A stretch of DNA of 64,000 bases from Diplonema japonicum (GCA_964019335.1 OZ025648.1:868001-932000), one strand, 5' to 3'. Counted from the stretch's first letter, positions 33,573 through 44,719 are shown. Translations and numbers: made by a program. Notes: generated from the sequence alone by a model not told the origin.

Positions 33573-34376
33573 ATGGAAGCCCTCATCAGCTTTGCCTCAG
33601 GTGCGATGTACGGGCTGACATCAGTTATTGTAGGGCAGCCTTTGGACACAGTGAAGACGACGATGCAAGCGTTGCCGACGCACAGCAAACGGTCGATTTT
33701 GGGGACCGCGAGTGACATCGTGAAGGAAGGCGGCCCGCTGGGGCTGTGGCGTGGGGGCATCCCTCCGGTCCTGGGTGGCGCTTTCTTCAGAAGCTGCCAG
33801 TTCGGCGCTTACAACAACTCGTTGAGGCTATTGAGGGACTCAAACCTGCCCCAAACCAGAATTTTTATGATCGACTACCAAGTTGTGATCGCTGGGATGT
33901 GCGGCGGCTTCGGGCGAGGCCTAGCAGAAGGGCCCTTTGACTACGTAAAAGTCCGACAGCAGGTCAAGGGGTCGTGGAGCTTCCGGGAGGCTTACAAAGG
34001 GACCGCCATCACTATGACAAGGAACATATTCTTGTTTGCCATCTTCGCCTTCAACATAGACATGTCGAAGCAATTCACAAACGGCGAAGGGTTCTCACCC
34101 TTCATGACCGGCGCTATTTGTGCCAACGGTGCATGGCTTGCCATATGGCCCTTAGACGTTATCAAATCACGAGCCCAGTCGGGCCTACACGAAGGTAAAT
34201 CAGCCATGCAGCACCTCATGGAGGCCTCCCGCACAAGGGCTCTTTATCGCGGCCTCCTCCCCGGGCTTGCACGCTCTACCCTTGCAAACGGTTCTGCTAT
34301 GGTGGTTTACAAGAAGACCACTCAGCTTCTTGAGGATCTTGCTGGTATCGAGAAAAAAGATGCCTCCGCTATTTGA
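33573..34376 (+). CDS. Mitochondrial carrier family (SLC25) protein
   Basis: A six-helix metabolite carrier of the mitochondrial inner membrane family. Single exon, 267 residues, typical length. The three tandem repeats are marked by the signature P-x-D-x-x-K: GQPLDTVKTTMQ (about residues 21-32), EGPFDYVKVRQQ (middle) and IWPLDVIKSRAQ (third). Each is followed by a YRG/WRG-type motif (LWRGGIPPVLGG; LYRGLLPGLARS). The transported substrate cannot be told from these motifs. Basic-amino-acid or acylcarnitine-like carriers (SLC25A45/47/48 group) are the nearest in feel. Confidence 0.9.
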   Translation: MEALISFASGAMYGLTSVIVGQPLDTVKTTMQALPTHSKRSILGTASDIVKEGGPLGLWRGGIPPVLGGAFFRSCQFGAYNNSLRLLRDSNLPQTRIFMIDYQVVIAGMCGGFGRGLAEGPFDYVKVRQQVKGSWSFREAYKGTAITMTRNIFLFAIFAFNIDMSKQFTNGEGFSPFMTGAICANGAWLAIWPLDVIKSRAQSGLHEGKSAMQHLMEASRTRALYRGLLPGLARSTLANGSAMVVYKKTTQLLEDLAGIEKKDASAI

Positions 34377-34669
34377 GAAGCAGGGGGAAAGAGGGGAAGG
34401 GCGGCAAGGTTTCCAAAAAATGATACCCAGACAACGAGAAATAGGGAGGGGGAAGGGGAGGAACGAAATCACTGTGTTTTTTGTTTTAATGTCTCTTTTT
34501 TTTTTTTCTTCTTCTTCTCTTCATTCTTCGTCACGCTGCTACTTTTTTTATTATTCGCGAAACAATTTCTTGGTACACCCCCTTCCTTCCTCCTCACTCT
34601 TCTTTCTTGTCGTGGGATATAGCTATGAAGAAGGAACCGGGGGGAAAAGAAAAAAAAAAAAAAAAAGGG

Positions 34670-34703
<34 letters not shown>

Positions 34704-34776
34704 TCCCCCAATTTCTTTTTGAAACAACACTCCTTTTTTTTTTTTAACAACCTACCAGGGGAGGGGCATCTGAACC
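34377..34776. other. Homopolymer-rich spacer with acceptor-like site
   Basis: Purine, T and A tracts ending in T-rich sequence and CCTACCAG at 34751-34758, 18 nt before the STT3 start codon. No gene is seen. Confidence 0.6.
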
Positions 34777-36029
34777 ATGCAAAAGCGAGGTAAGAAAGAG
34801 AAGGATGAGGTGGTGAAGCCGAAGGTGGAGAAGACGGTGAACCTCACTTTGGACGACCTTCCTGACCCGAGCGAGCTGAAGATGAAGGAGAGCACCCTAC
34901 AGATAATGATCATTTTCCTGGTCCTCGGAATGCTTTACATTGTGGCCTTCTGTCTGAGGCTGTTTTCAGTGTTGAGATACGAGAGTATTATTCACGAGTT
35001 CGATCCCCACTTCAACTTCCGTGCAACGAAAACACTTGTATATGATGGTGTGGAGGCGTTCTACAACTGGTTCGACACTCTGGTGTGGTACCCACTCGGA
35101 AGATGGGTAGGCCACACGGTGTACCCAGGTCTTATGTTGACGTCGGGAGCGATCTACCATACTCTTCATTTTTTCCATTTCCCCATTGACATTAGGAATG
35201 TGTGTGTGTTTCTCGCACCGCTCTTTGCAGGGAACACAGCGCTGGTAACGTACATCCTCACGAAGGACTGTTGGGACTCCGGTGCGGGGTTGATCGCTGC
35301 TGCATTTGTTGCCATTGTCCCCGGGTACATCAGTCGTTCAGTTGCAGGGTCATACGACAATGAAGCCATTGCTATTTTCGCCATCATCAACACCTTCATG
35401 GGCTTTGTCAAATCTGTGAAAACCGGATCAATGAAATGGGCGGCGTACTCCGCTGTTGCGTACTGCTACATGGTTCATGCTTGGGGTGGGTACATTTATA
35501 TCATCAACCTGCTTCCCGTGTATGTGTACGGGATGGTGCTTATCGGGAGGTACTCCCACAGGTTGTATGTTGCTTACTCCACATTCTATGTTCTTGGAAC
35601 GTTGTTCTCTCTGCTTGTTCCTTTCGTCGGTTTCGCTGCTGTATTCTCGAACACGCACATGGCCGCTCCCATCGTCTTCGCGCTGCTTCAGTTCCACAAC
35701 ATTATGGGTTTCTTGAGGATGCATTTGGGTGACAAGTTGGCGTTGTTCTTCAAGAAGATGGTGTCGTTCCTTGCGTCGGGTGCGATAGCAATCTTCGCCG
35801 CGTGTCTCGCGCTTGGTGTGGTGGACATCACCAAGACGGGGCGTTTCTTTTACATGTTGAACCCCGCGGCGAACACCATCCCGATCATCGCGTCGATCAG
35901 CGAGCACCAGGCCACACCGTGGTCATCGTTCTTCTTCGATTTGTCGTTCCTCGTGCTTCTTATGCCCGTTGGGATGTACTTCTGCTTCAGAGAGTGGACC
36001 GACGGCGCGGTATGCCTAATTAACAAAAG

Positions 36030-36074
<45 letters not shown>

Positions 36075-37091
36075 TCTTCCTGCTGACGTACGGTATCACC
36101 GCTACGTACTTCGGGTGTGTCATGACCCGTTTGATCTTGGTGCTGGCGCCGGTAGCGTGCATGTTGGCTGCAATTGCTGTCTCGCGTACACTGTCATTGT
36201 TCATGAGGGATGCGCAGCGTGGGTCAAAGCAGGACAGGAACGCGGTGAGCAACGCGGCGAGCAAAACCGTCGCATGGTGTGTCACGATGCTGTTCGGGTT
36301 CCTGTTCCTGTTCTACGTGGTGCACTGCACGTGGATCACGTCGGAGGCGTACAGCTCCCCTTCTATCATCCTTCAGGCCAACGGCGCCAACGGCCAGCGT
36401 GTCATCTTCGACGACTACAGAGAAGGTTACTTCTGGCTTCAAACAAACACAGCCGAAGACGCTAAAATCATGTCGTGGTGGGACTACGGGTACCAGATGG
36501 CCTCCATGTCCAACAGGACAACGCTTGTCGACAACAACACGTGGAACAACACACACATCGCCACTGTAGGTCGATGCCTCGCATCTAGTGAGGAGGACTG
36601 TTACAGAATCATGAAGAAGCTTGATGTCGACTACGTCCTAGTCGTCTTCGGTGGGTTCATCGGATACTCCTCAGATGACATCAACAAGTTCCTGTGGCCC
36701 ATCCGAATTGGTGGATCAGTCTATCCTATGATTAAGGAGAAGGATTATCTGAATGATCACGGGGAGTACAGGGTATGGTGTTTGGAGAGGGGGGTTTTAA
36801 AAAATCTTTTGTAGGTTGATGCTGGGGCGTCGAAGCGTATGATGAACAGCATGATGTACAAGATGTGTTATCACCGTTTTGGAGAGGTACAGACCTCGTA
36901 CCAGCACCCTACGGGTTTCGACCGTGTTAGAAACGCGGTTATCGGGAGAAAGGACTTCAAGTTGAGCAAGATCCAGGTTTGTGGAAAAAATTGGGGAAAA
37001 GATTTTTAAAAAAAATAAACAGGAAGCCTTCACCACTGAGCACTGGATGGTCCGTATTTACCGTGTTAAGAAGGAGCCCAACAGGGGCTAG
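34777..37091 (+). CDS. STT3: STT3 catalytic subunit of oligosaccharyltransferase
   Basis: Transfers the lipid-linked glycan to asparagine of nascent proteins in the ER. Exons are 34777-36009, 36074-36772, 36815-36976 and 37023-37091, giving 720 residues as expected. The first external loop has HEFDPHFNFRAT, including the catalytic-site acid motif, and DSGAGLIAAAFVAIVPGYIS and GSYDNEAIAIF follow. ISEHQATPW matches the SVSE loop. WWDYGYQMAS begins near residue 546 and is the sequon-binding motif. NNTWNNTH follows, then a kinase-like DK/MI region. About eleven to thirteen membrane helices are evident. Introns include one of 64 nt that is nearly pure A after GTATGCC. No damage is seen. Confidence 0.95.
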
Positions 37092-37567
37092 AAAGATTTG
37101 CCCCCCCCCCCCCTTTTTTTCTCTTCCCCCCCCTTTTTTTCTTTTTTTTTGAATTTTTTTAAATTAAAAAAGGAGTTGAAAAAAAAAAAGTGTATTTTTT
37201 TTCTTTCTTTTTTCCCTCACAAAGTTCTTCTTGAACTTTTTTTTTTTTTTTCCACTTCTCTGCGCTGCTTTTTTTTTTTCCTTTTTCCTTTTTTTTTTTC
37301 CTTTTTTTTTCTTCCACTTTCTACAAAAAAAAAGAAAACTCCGCGAAAAATCCACGATCTCTTCTTACCCCCCCCCCCCCCCCCATTGTAGGGAGAACGA
37401 TGAATACCGAACGTTGAATTTAAAAAAAAAGAAGAAAAAAAATTAAAAGGGGAGATAACATAAAAAAAAAGCAGAAAGAGACTTCTTTTTTTTCTCTTTT
37501 CTTTTTCCAGTGTCTTTTTTTTTTTTTTTTCTCTACAAAAAAAAACCCCCCCTTCTCAAGCCCATTC
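37092..37567. other. Homopolymer-rich spacer
   Basis: C, T and A runs throughout; no gene is seen. A CTTCTCAAG stretch precedes the next ATG by a few bases. Confidence 0.7.
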
Positions 37568-38041
37568 ATGGATCTACTGCAAGACTACAGCTCCGACGAC
37601 GAAGCACCGGCAACATATGTGTTTTGTGCAGCCGCGTTAAACAAGGAAAGCGTCGATAGAATAAAAGAAATTGCTGGTGATGCTACAGATGTAAGCACCG
37701 AACTCCACATGACGATAAAATACTGGGGCACCTTGAAAGCCTGCGGTGACCAGTTCACACCCAACACACCCGTCGTCATGGAAGCAAAAGCCCTCATAAC
37801 TGTCCCAGACAAGAAGCTCACCATCCTTGAAGTCACCACTACCGAAAAAATCTATGATGGGAGGATACCCCACATCACACTTCACTGCGAGGACAAATGC
37901 AAACCGGGTTTTTCAAACTGGGTACTAAAGGGCCTCTCAACCGACTTCTCCTACACATCGGTAAAAGGCTCTACATACGCAGTAGAGTACTGCAAGCTAG
38001 ATGGAGTGAACCTCACAGGAAACATAAAACTGTTCAAATAA
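37568..38041 (+). CDS. 2H phosphoesterase-like protein
   Basis: Single exon, 157 residues. Two H-x-T motifs, ELHMTIKYWG near residue 47 and IPHITLHCEDKCKPGFSNWV near residue 100, match the paired histidines of the 2H (LigT-like) superfamily. These enzymes open cyclic phosphates or ligate RNA. The spacing and the second motif, followed by a K-P-x-x-x-N region, are like the domain in fungal tRNA ligases and related proteins. The N-terminus (DLLQDYSSDDE) is acidic and resembles a spliceosomal or RNA-processing tail. Substrate is unknown. The stop is only 23 nt from the next start codon. Confidence 0.65.
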   Translation: MDLLQDYSSDDEAPATYVFCAAALNKESVDRIKEIAGDATDVSTELHMTIKYWGTLKACGDQFTPNTPVVMEAKALITVPDKKLTILEVTTTEKIYDGRIPHITLHCEDKCKPGFSNWVLKGLSTDFSYTSVKGSTYAVEYCKLDGVNLTGNIKLFK

Positions 38042-38064
38042 ATTTTAAAAAAAAAAAAAAGAAA

Positions 38065-39075
38065 ATGGACTTACCACCGCCTCCAGAACTCGGCAAAGCC
38101 GGCGACACTGCAGCCTACCGTGTGGAGGCAGATGTTGCAAGGGACAAGATTAACGTGGCAAGAGCAACAGATGGGAAATACAATGAAGCTCTCGACGCCG
38201 TTAAACGGGTTGAAGAGAAAATAGGAAAAGAAGAGGAATGGGGTAAACGGGAAGCGGCCCTTCTGGAAAAAATACAAGAGCTGGAAAATATTCGAGACGT
38301 GGAGGGAGAAGACCGGTTCTGGCAGAGGCGTAAACGGATAACAGAGAACCACCTCGACGACGCACGAGTGGAGACCGAACGCGAACGGGAACAACGAGAA
38401 AAATTCCAACACCAAGTGTACCTCGGCGAAGCTGTCGGTACAAAGATGGAGTACCGGATCAAGGAGATCGAGCTCGACAACCAACGCTTACGAAGGGTCA
38501 ACGAACTGCTAAGACGTGACGTGCAAAAGACAAACCAATACCTCCCATTCAGGGAGTACCTTGTCAACCTTTCCGCTCTGCTCAACCAGCACGAATCCAG
38601 CATCTTGTCCCTCACCAGCGAAATGGAAAAACTCACAATACTCCCAACATACTGGGAAGAAAAGGTTCAAGAGAAAAGCGATATCTACTGCGGCAAATGC
38701 AATCTCCGCATTCTCGAGGAACGAAAGGGTTCAGAGTACCCTGTTGCAATGCGCACCCGAGATGGTGGTTCCTTTGGAAACCCTTTGTTCAAGGACGAGG
38801 GGCAGCTTGTGGGTTACTCTCATGAACCTGCGGTGAGGGGAACGGACGTGGTCCCGCAGGCGGGGCGGCCTATGCCCCGCACGGTGTCGCCGACAAGAGT
38901 CCACAGCACCATCCTCCCCTCCCACTCCTCGTACTCTGGGCTGCGGTCCAACAACTTACCTGTTTCGCATGTTGTGCCCACTACCGTGTACCACCCTCAG
39001 TCGCGCTCCATGCACCCCACACCCACGTCGGGTGCTAAGATGCGGTACACCGATAATGGTTGGGTACCTGCTTGA
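38065..39075 (+). CDS. Coiled-coil protein with a CxxC pair
   Basis: Single exon, 336 residues. Residues 20-170 are a charged coiled coil (AALLEKIQELENIRDV; ERERDQ-like stretches). Residues about 211-216 contain YCGKCNL, a lone C-x2-C pair. The C-terminal 110 residues are Ser/Pro/Tyr-rich, with repeated SHSSYS-like segments, and end NGWVPA. No family is recognised. The gene starts 23 nt after the upstream stop, the closest spacing in the window, which leaves almost no room for a promoter or separate untranslated regions. Confidence 0.7.
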   Translation: MDLPPPPELGKAGDTAAYRVEADVARDKINVARATDGKYNEALDAVKRVEEKIGKEEEWGKREAALLEKIQELENIRDVEGEDRFWQRRKRITENHLDDARVETEREREQREKFQHQVYLGEAVGTKMEYRIKEIELDNQRLRRVNELLRRDVQKTNQYLPFREYLVNLSALLNQHESSILSLTSEMEKLTILPTYWEEKVQEKSDIYCGKCNLRILEERKGSEYPVAMRTRDGGSFGNPLFKDEGQLVGYSHEPAVRGTDVVPQAGRPMPRTVSPTRVHSTILPSHSSYSGLRSNNLPVSHVVPTTVYHPQSRSMHPTPTSGAKMRYTDNGWVPA

Positions 39076-39099
39076 GTTGTATTATAGAAAAAAAAAGTT

Positions 39100-39130
<31 letters not shown>

Positions 39131-39282
39131 GTCGTTATGAACATGTCTTGCCGTTATACGTTCTTTTTTTTTTTTTTTTTTTTTGTGCACCCTCAAGAAA
39201 AAAAAAAAAAAAAAACCTAAAGGGGGCAATCGGCAAGCATCCCACCCCCTCCTACCTACACTGTGGGCGAAGAAAATGAACA

Positions 39283-40731
39283 ATGACGGATCGATATGAA
39301 TGGGATAGGTCGCGATGGGACGGCAGAGAGTCAGATAAAGCGTATCGGCGAACGAAAAGCAACAATGAGGTGCGGGATGCGGTGTGGGGGAAGAACGTGA
39401 GGGACAACGGGAGTCACGAGAGCTGGAGGAGCAGGGAAAGAGAAAGGGAGAGGGATGAGTACTCGTGGAGGGACAGGAGGACAGAGCCCCTGACGGCGAG
39501 GTACGACACCTCACGGCGGAGCAGAACGACGGACGTGGACTCCCACAGGAGGTCCTTTGCAAACTCCCCAAGGTCTGCTTCGGACTTTTCATCATTTCTG
39601 GTGAACGAAATTGCTCTGACTCGCGAGGATAACGCGTGGCTGCAGCGTGAGATCACCGCCACCCGCCGTGACAACATCTACCACCACGACCCTAACATCT
39701 CTACACAGGTTGAGACCTCCCGCAACTACGAGCCTAGCAGGACCTCTAACCGCGAGAGCAACCGTGGCTACTCCCGCAGGGAACCGTACTTTGCGGCAAA
39801 GGCCCCTCCTGCGTCGGTCACTAGCGTCGTGTCATCTGTAAGACAGCACCCGACGCACCGCAGCCACTCCAACTCCCATCCACACGACAGGGAACACGAC
39901 AGACAACAAGAGAGGGAGCGGAAGGGGAACCACTACGGCCCGCTGGTTCACTCGCACCAAGGCCATGAGGGGAACCAAGGGCGGCAAATGCAGAACAATA
40001 ACAACTACAACCACCACCACAACCACAATCACCAGGCTGCCCCGTCTTCCTCTGTGTACAAGCAGCAAAGCGTGAGCCACAGCCACACCCACGAGGTGAT
40101 CCACCGCACCCACCAGACGGCGTCGGTTGTGTCATCGCTTGCAACGATACCCCGCGAGGCGCGTATTGCGGAAAAGGAGCCGTCCATAGCTCCTACAGAG
40201 GACACGCAGACCATGGAGAAGGAGGCTGCAGTGCTTGCGGAGCTGGACAACGATGAAACGGCGCGCACAGGGAGGGAGTCGTCGTCGTGCGGCTCAGCGT
40301 TCAGCGATGACAGTGCCGAGGAGGCAATACGAAAGAGACTAGTCGCAGAGGCATCGGAGCTAGAAGTGCTGGAAAAAGAAAACTCAAGAAAGCAAGCCGA
40401 ACAAGAGAAGAAGAAGGCTGCTGCGACTAAGGCGGCCTCCATCTTCTCGGCAGTGCTGAGATCTGCGGCACAACGTAGCGGGCAAATGGCCGTTTGCTAC
40501 ATGTGTGGCAAGCAGGTATATCACTCGGGGGGGGGGGAGGAGGGGAGAACGCACCAACAGGTTAACATCACAGAGCACCTGGCACACATTAATGCACACA
40601 ACCACCCTACTAGCAAGGACCACTCGCCCGTTCAGGACCCCCCCGATGCACTGTCCACTCCCACTGAGGTCAGAGAGTACAACGAGGAAGCTATCGGTGT
40701 GTTCTACGCTTACTGGACGGGCAGAGCTTAA
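39283..40731 (+). CDS. Low-complexity Arg/Ser/His/Asn protein with C-terminal zinc finger
   Basis: A frame of 482 codons, or about 467 if the 45-nt segment 40516-40560 (GTATAT...CAACAG) is spliced. The first 110 residues are Arg/Glu/Asp-rich (RSRERERERDEY). Residues 200-275 are His/Asn/Gln-rich (NNNNYNHHHNHNHQ). Residues 330-400 are a charged helix ending in poly-Lys/Ala. The C-terminus after splicing reads CYMCGKQVNITEHLAHINAH, a plausible zinc-binding C-x2-C...H-x2-H finger; without splicing, a Gly/Glu insert splits the finger, so splicing is favoured. RNA- or cytoskeleton-associated roles are possible, but no family is recognised. Confidence 0.65.
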   Translation: MTDRYEWDRSRWDGRESDKAYRRTKSNNEVRDAVWGKNVRDNGSHESWRSRERERERDEYSWRDRRTEPLTARYDTSRRSRTTDVDSHRRSFANSPRSASDFSSFLVNEIALTREDNAWLQREITATRRDNIYHHDPNISTQVETSRNYEPSRTSNRESNRGYSRREPYFAAKAPPASVTSVVSSVRQHPTHRSHSNSHPHDREHDRQQERERKGNHYGPLVHSHQGHEGNQGRQMQNNNNYNHHHNHNHQAAPSSSVYKQQSVSHSHTHEVIHRTHQTASVVSSLATIPREARIAEKEPSIAPTEDTQTMEKEAAVLAELDNDETARTGRESSSCGSAFSDDSAEEAIRKRLVAEASELEVLEKENSRKQAEQEKKKAAATKAASIFSAVLRSAAQRSGQMAVCYMCGKQVYHSGGGEEGRTHQQVNITEHLAHINAHNHPTSKDHSPVQDPPDALSTPTEVREYNEEAIGVFYAYWTGRA

Positions 40732-41074
40732 AGGGTTTTCTTCTTTTCTTTTTTACCCCGTCTTCTTTTTTTAGTGTTCCCTTTTTCCTTTTTTTTTTTC
40801 TTTTTTTTTTTAACAATTCACCTATTCACCCCTCTTTTCCTTAACCATAATAAAAAAAAAAAAAAATGAAGAAAAAAAAATAATAATAAAAAGAACCATA
40901 GCACCGGAACAAAATATTCATATACACCCCCCTGTAGTGTCTACTTGTTGCCCCTAATCACCTCTTCCCCTCTTGTTACCCCTGTTTCACAGTCCCCCTG
41001 TTAAAAGTTCCCCCTTTTTTTTCACAATTTTCATACAAGTAGTTTTTAAAAAAAAAGGGGGGAAGATATAAAAA
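40732..41074. other. A/T-rich spacer
   Basis: T-, A- and C-rich sequence; no gene or structure recognised. Confidence 0.6.
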
Positions 41075-42244
41075 ATGCGGCGCACAGACGCGGCAGCACG
41101 CAAGCAATCGGTGAAGAGCCGTAGCATGTCTATCGATTCGATGGCGTCGTCGAAAACTGCAACGTCTTCAGCAGCAAGGAGTGTCGTGGGAAAGCTACGC
41201 GGACGGGGGAAGAAACGCGACGACGACAAGATGAAAGGCATGCTCGCCTTTGTCGAGGAACTTGACAGAGTCAGGACCTGTTACGACGCTGAAATCTTCG
41301 CACTCCGAGAAGCCGGGAACAAAGACGAGAAGCAGATCGCAGATGTCATGGACCAAGTCGTTGAAAAAGTGTACTTACTCAAAAGATCTGAGATGCGAGC
41401 TAACGCAATCCAACAGGACTTTGAAGAGCACCAGTTAAAAGCGAAGCGACAGGAGGACAGATTGCAAGAACAACTTGTCGAGCTTTCTCAAAAACACCAG
41501 AGGGTTCTGGAGAAGTACGACGATCTGACCACAGAGAAGACATCGATGGAGAAAACCATCGAGAATTTGAAATCGGTCATCGCTAACAAGAACAGCGCGA
41601 TCGACAACCTGGAAAGCTCGCTGAGGCTGGCTCAGCACGCTTCGGTAGAAATCGAAGATTCTCTCAAAAAAGCCGTTTGTTTGGCACAACGCGACTGTGT
41701 CGATCTACGTGTGGAACACACACGACAAGAACGCGAGCTCCGGAAAAAATTGGACTGTCTTCAAGAGGAGCTACAATGCGTTATCAATGGCATCGAAAAC
41801 TCCCTCGCTGGTGTCGATAGAAAATATATTGCCGCGGAAGAGATGTCTGTATCACTTGATCTGCTTAAAATTAAATACAGAAATGTGTTGGAGGGTTGCC
41901 GGTTGAAGGCGTCACGATTCTGTGAAAGCCTTATCAACGTGTCCTCTCTTCATAGCAATATTTCCTCGGCGATTAGGAACGAGCTGCTCAAAAAGACGCC
42001 GGAGGGGCTTATCAGTCTCATAGACACCCTCTCTTTCGAGGTAAATGTGAAACAGTACCTTGAGGCCATGTACCCCTGTGCGGAGGAGAAGATTTCCCGT
42101 TACCCACACACACCTTCCGCTGCCATTCTGTTCAGGGACCTCCCCAATCGCCCGCGGTCCGCGCCTACCGCAAAGCTCTCAGGCGGACGGATCGTCGGTT
42201 CTGTGTCTTCGCTTCGGGAAGGTTCGGGAAAGGCGGTACCTTAA
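41075..42244 (+). CDS. Coiled-coil protein, unrecognised
   Basis: Single exon, 389 residues. The N-terminal 50 residues are basic and Ser-rich (GKLRGRGKKRDDDK). Residues 55-255 form a long coiled coil (QEDRLQEQLVELSQKHQ; TIENLKSVIANKNSAIDNLE). A helical C-terminal domain (SRFCESLINVSSLHSNISS, LISLIDTLSFEVNVKQYLE) and a short Pro/Ser tail follow. Such proteins are often flagellar or centrosomal in protists, but nothing here proves it. Confidence 0.7.
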   Translation: MRRTDAAARKQSVKSRSMSIDSMASSKTATSSAARSVVGKLRGRGKKRDDDKMKGMLAFVEELDRVRTCYDAEIFALREAGNKDEKQIADVMDQVVEKVYLLKRSEMRANAIQQDFEEHQLKAKRQEDRLQEQLVELSQKHQRVLEKYDDLTTEKTSMEKTIENLKSVIANKNSAIDNLESSLRLAQHASVEIEDSLKKAVCLAQRDCVDLRVEHTRQERELRKKLDCLQEELQCVINGIENSLAGVDRKYIAAEEMSVSLDLLKIKYRNVLEGCRLKASRFCESLINVSSLHSNISSAIRNELLKKTPEGLISLIDTLSFEVNVKQYLEAMYPCAEEKISRYPHTPSAAILFRDLPNRPRSAPTAKLSGGRIVGSVSSLREGSGKAVP

Positions 42245-42280
42245 TACTTTGGAGGCGAAAAAAAAAAAAGAGATTTTCCA

Positions 42281-42317
<37 letters not shown>

Positions 42318-42451
42318 GTTTGTCGTAAAACGTTTCTTTCCTCCCCTTTTTTTTCCTACTCCTGTTGGTTTTTTTTTTTTTAAAAAAAATTTTTTCTTCC
42401 AAAAAACAAAAACAAAAAAAAAGAGGGGGGAAGGGAGGAAAACAAAAAAGA

Positions 42452-44719
42452 ATGAGCACCGCAGCTGCAGCATGTTTCGCTGCCCTGCTCTGCTTTTCCA
42501 GCACCGCTGACGGCAAGGTGATACAAGGGAATCAAGGGATCACGTTGAACGTGACCAACGGCGGGGTGTACAGCGTGAGCGTCGACGGGAAGGTGTGGCT
42601 GGAAACACCCGCGGGCGGGGGCAACCCCATGGGATGGGACAAACAACTCACTATGAACGACATTCAGTTCAGCACAGGGTCCCTGCCAAACCTGGGCGAA
42701 TACCAATCAGCAGAGGTGACATGGAACGCAGCATCATGGAAGGTAATAACAACCTTCTATGTCCTGCAAGAAAAACCAGGCATTCTCTTTAGACAAGCTT
42801 ACCCTGACGGCGCCACCGCTGACACTCCAACTGGCTCACCGAATTCCCTAGATTATGTGGTGTCAGGCTTCCCCGAGTTCCAAGTGGGCGGCGGCGAGGT
42901 TCCTTTGAATTATTTAACTTGGAACGGAAACCAACTATTCGAGTCGAACATCTCACGATGGACCAAGGGGGTGTTCTACGGTGGGGTACAAGGCGGCTCG
43001 CCTCTATGCTTTTACAACGAATCAGCCTCTGCCATGACCCTCGGCCCGTACGACCACTTCATGACCTCCATCCACAGCAACCGACAAAACGGCCAGGTCT
43101 TCACCGCGGGCACATTGTCAACGATTCGAAAAATCCCGCAGAATTTCACGCACGACACGCTTCTTCTCATCGGCAATGGCGTCAAGGAGAGCATGGCACT
43201 GTATGGTGAAGCTCTGCTGAAGCGGACGGGCAAACCCCGACTCAACGCGTACTCCGATTTCATCCTCAGCCACTTGGGGTTCTGGACAGACCACGGATCC
43301 TTCTACTACGGTACGCACGAAGGGTACCAGAACATGGAAGACGCAATTCTCGGAGTAAAATCCGTTGCAAAAGCGAATAACATCCCCATTCAGTATTTCC
43401 AATGGGACGACTGGTGGTTCTGGCAAGGCGGAGGCGACACAGGCGGCATGATACAATGGGAACCGAAACCAGAAGTCTTCCCATCTGGTTTCACAAACTG
43501 GACAGGAACACCACTGTCTTTATATGTTGACGAGTACAACGTGAACACCATTTACCGCCACGCTCCTTACAACTACTCGTTTTTGGTCAGTGCAACTAAC
43601 AGTTTGCCTGTTGACAAGCAGTTCTACGATGACCTCTTCGCGAATGGAACAAAGATCGGGATGAAGATGTTTGAACAGGACTTCCTTTCCTCCATCCTGC
43701 TGACCGATCTGATCACATCAAATGTTGAAGACGGCGAGGCCTGGCTCAATCTCATGGGACAGGCTGCTGAAACCGCTGATGTTTCATTACAATATTGCAT
43801 GATGTACCCTATGCATGCATTGAAGAGTACGGAGGTCAACAAGGTTACCAACGGTCGTGCGTCGCGAGATGCTGTTGGTGCACCGCATCTTCACCTGGTT
43901 CTGGGTATGTCCTCCATCCTGTTAGATTCGGTTGGGATTTTCTCCTCGGCTGACAATGTATGGACAAACACCACGGAGGGGACCCAACCCAAGAGAGCCG
44001 ACCCTCACTATGAAACAGTGATATCAATGCTAATCGGTGGTCCCTATGGGTTTTCCGACCAAGCCGGAGCTGCTGATGCGTCGCTTATATCAACAACGTG
44101 CCGTAGCGATGGTATCCTACTCCGTCCTGACAGGTCGGCTACCACAATGGACATCGCCTTTAAAGTGGGGTTCTCATCTGTTGCCGCTCCGAATATTTGG
44201 TCTACATATAGTGAGGCAGCGGGGTACAGGTGGGTGTACATCTTGGGGCTGAACCTTAAGGATGGTATTGAAATAACTCCTTTGGATTTAAGTTACGACT
44301 CTGAACAGTCTTGGGTTGTGTATGATTACTGGAAGGGTCCTCAGTCCGGGCTTTCTGTTGTGACTGCTGAGAAGAATTTTACGTTTCCTGCTTGCCCTGA
44401 GCCTTCTAACCCGCCTCTTCCTACATTGGGAAGCGCATATTTCATTGCCGCGCCTGTTCTCTCTAACAATTGGGTGTATCTTGGTGAACGGAAGGTTGCC
44501 GCTGCTTCCTCGCGTCGCGTGCACGGATTGGTTTCTACGGCGTCTGATCTTTCGGTGGTTCTTCTTGCAGCTCCTTCAGAGGCGATTACAGCCTCGGTGA
44601 GGACACCTACTGGTACGGTTGTAAGCAAAAGCTGCACTGCTCTGCGTGAGACGTGCCCTGGTGCAGACTGTGCTGTCACCTTCCATTTCGACGTGAATGG
44701 CCAGGCGACTTGTTCATAG
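42452..44719 (+). CDS. Secreted alpha-galactosidase-like glycosidase (GH36/GH-D type)
   Basis: Single exon, 755 residues, beginning with a signal peptide (ATG at 42452, Ala-rich, cleavage near STADG). The N-terminal beta domain is followed by a TIM barrel with FWTDHGSFYYGTHEGY, IQYFQWDDWWFW, EVFPSGFTNWTGTPLSLYV and MFEQDFLSS. These correspond to the strand ends of GH36-like barrels, where aspartates act as nucleophile and acid/base. CRSDGILLRPDRSAT may carry the second acid. The C-terminal beta domain has an AxACS end. Many N-glycosylation motifs suggest an exported or lysosomal protein. Substrate is unverified; raffinose- or galactoside-directed activity is a guess from the family. Confidence 0.7.
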   Translation: MSTAAAACFAALLCFSSTADGKVIQGNQGITLNVTNGGVYSVSVDGKVWLETPAGGGNPMGWDKQLTMNDIQFSTGSLPNLGEYQSAEVTWNAASWKVITTFYVLQEKPGILFRQAYPDGATADTPTGSPNSLDYVVSGFPEFQVGGGEVPLNYLTWNGNQLFESNISRWTKGVFYGGVQGGSPLCFYNESASAMTLGPYDHFMTSIHSNRQNGQVFTAGTLSTIRKIPQNFTHDTLLLIGNGVKESMALYGEALLKRTGKPRLNAYSDFILSHLGFWTDHGSFYYGTHEGYQNMEDAILGVKSVAKANNIPIQYFQWDDWWFWQGGGDTGGMIQWEPKPEVFPSGFTNWTGTPLSLYVDEYNVNTIYRHAPYNYSFLVSATNSLPVDKQFYDDLFANGTKIGMKMFEQDFLSSILLTDLITSNVEDGEAWLNLMGQAAETADVSLQYCMMYPMHALKSTEVNKVTNGRASRDAVGAPHLHLVLGMSSILLDSVGIFSSADNVWTNTTEGTQPKRADPHYETVISMLIGGPYGFSDQAGAADASLISTTCRSDGILLRPDRSATTMDIAFKVGFSSVAAPNIWSTYSEAAGYRWVYILGLNLKDGIEITPLDLSYDSEQSWVVYDYWKGPQSGLSVVTAEKNFTFPACPEPSNPPLPTLGSAYFIAAPVLSNNWVYLGERKVAAASSRRVHGLVSTASDLSVVLLAAPSEAITASVRTPTGTVVSKSCTALRETCPGADCAVTFHFDVNGQATCS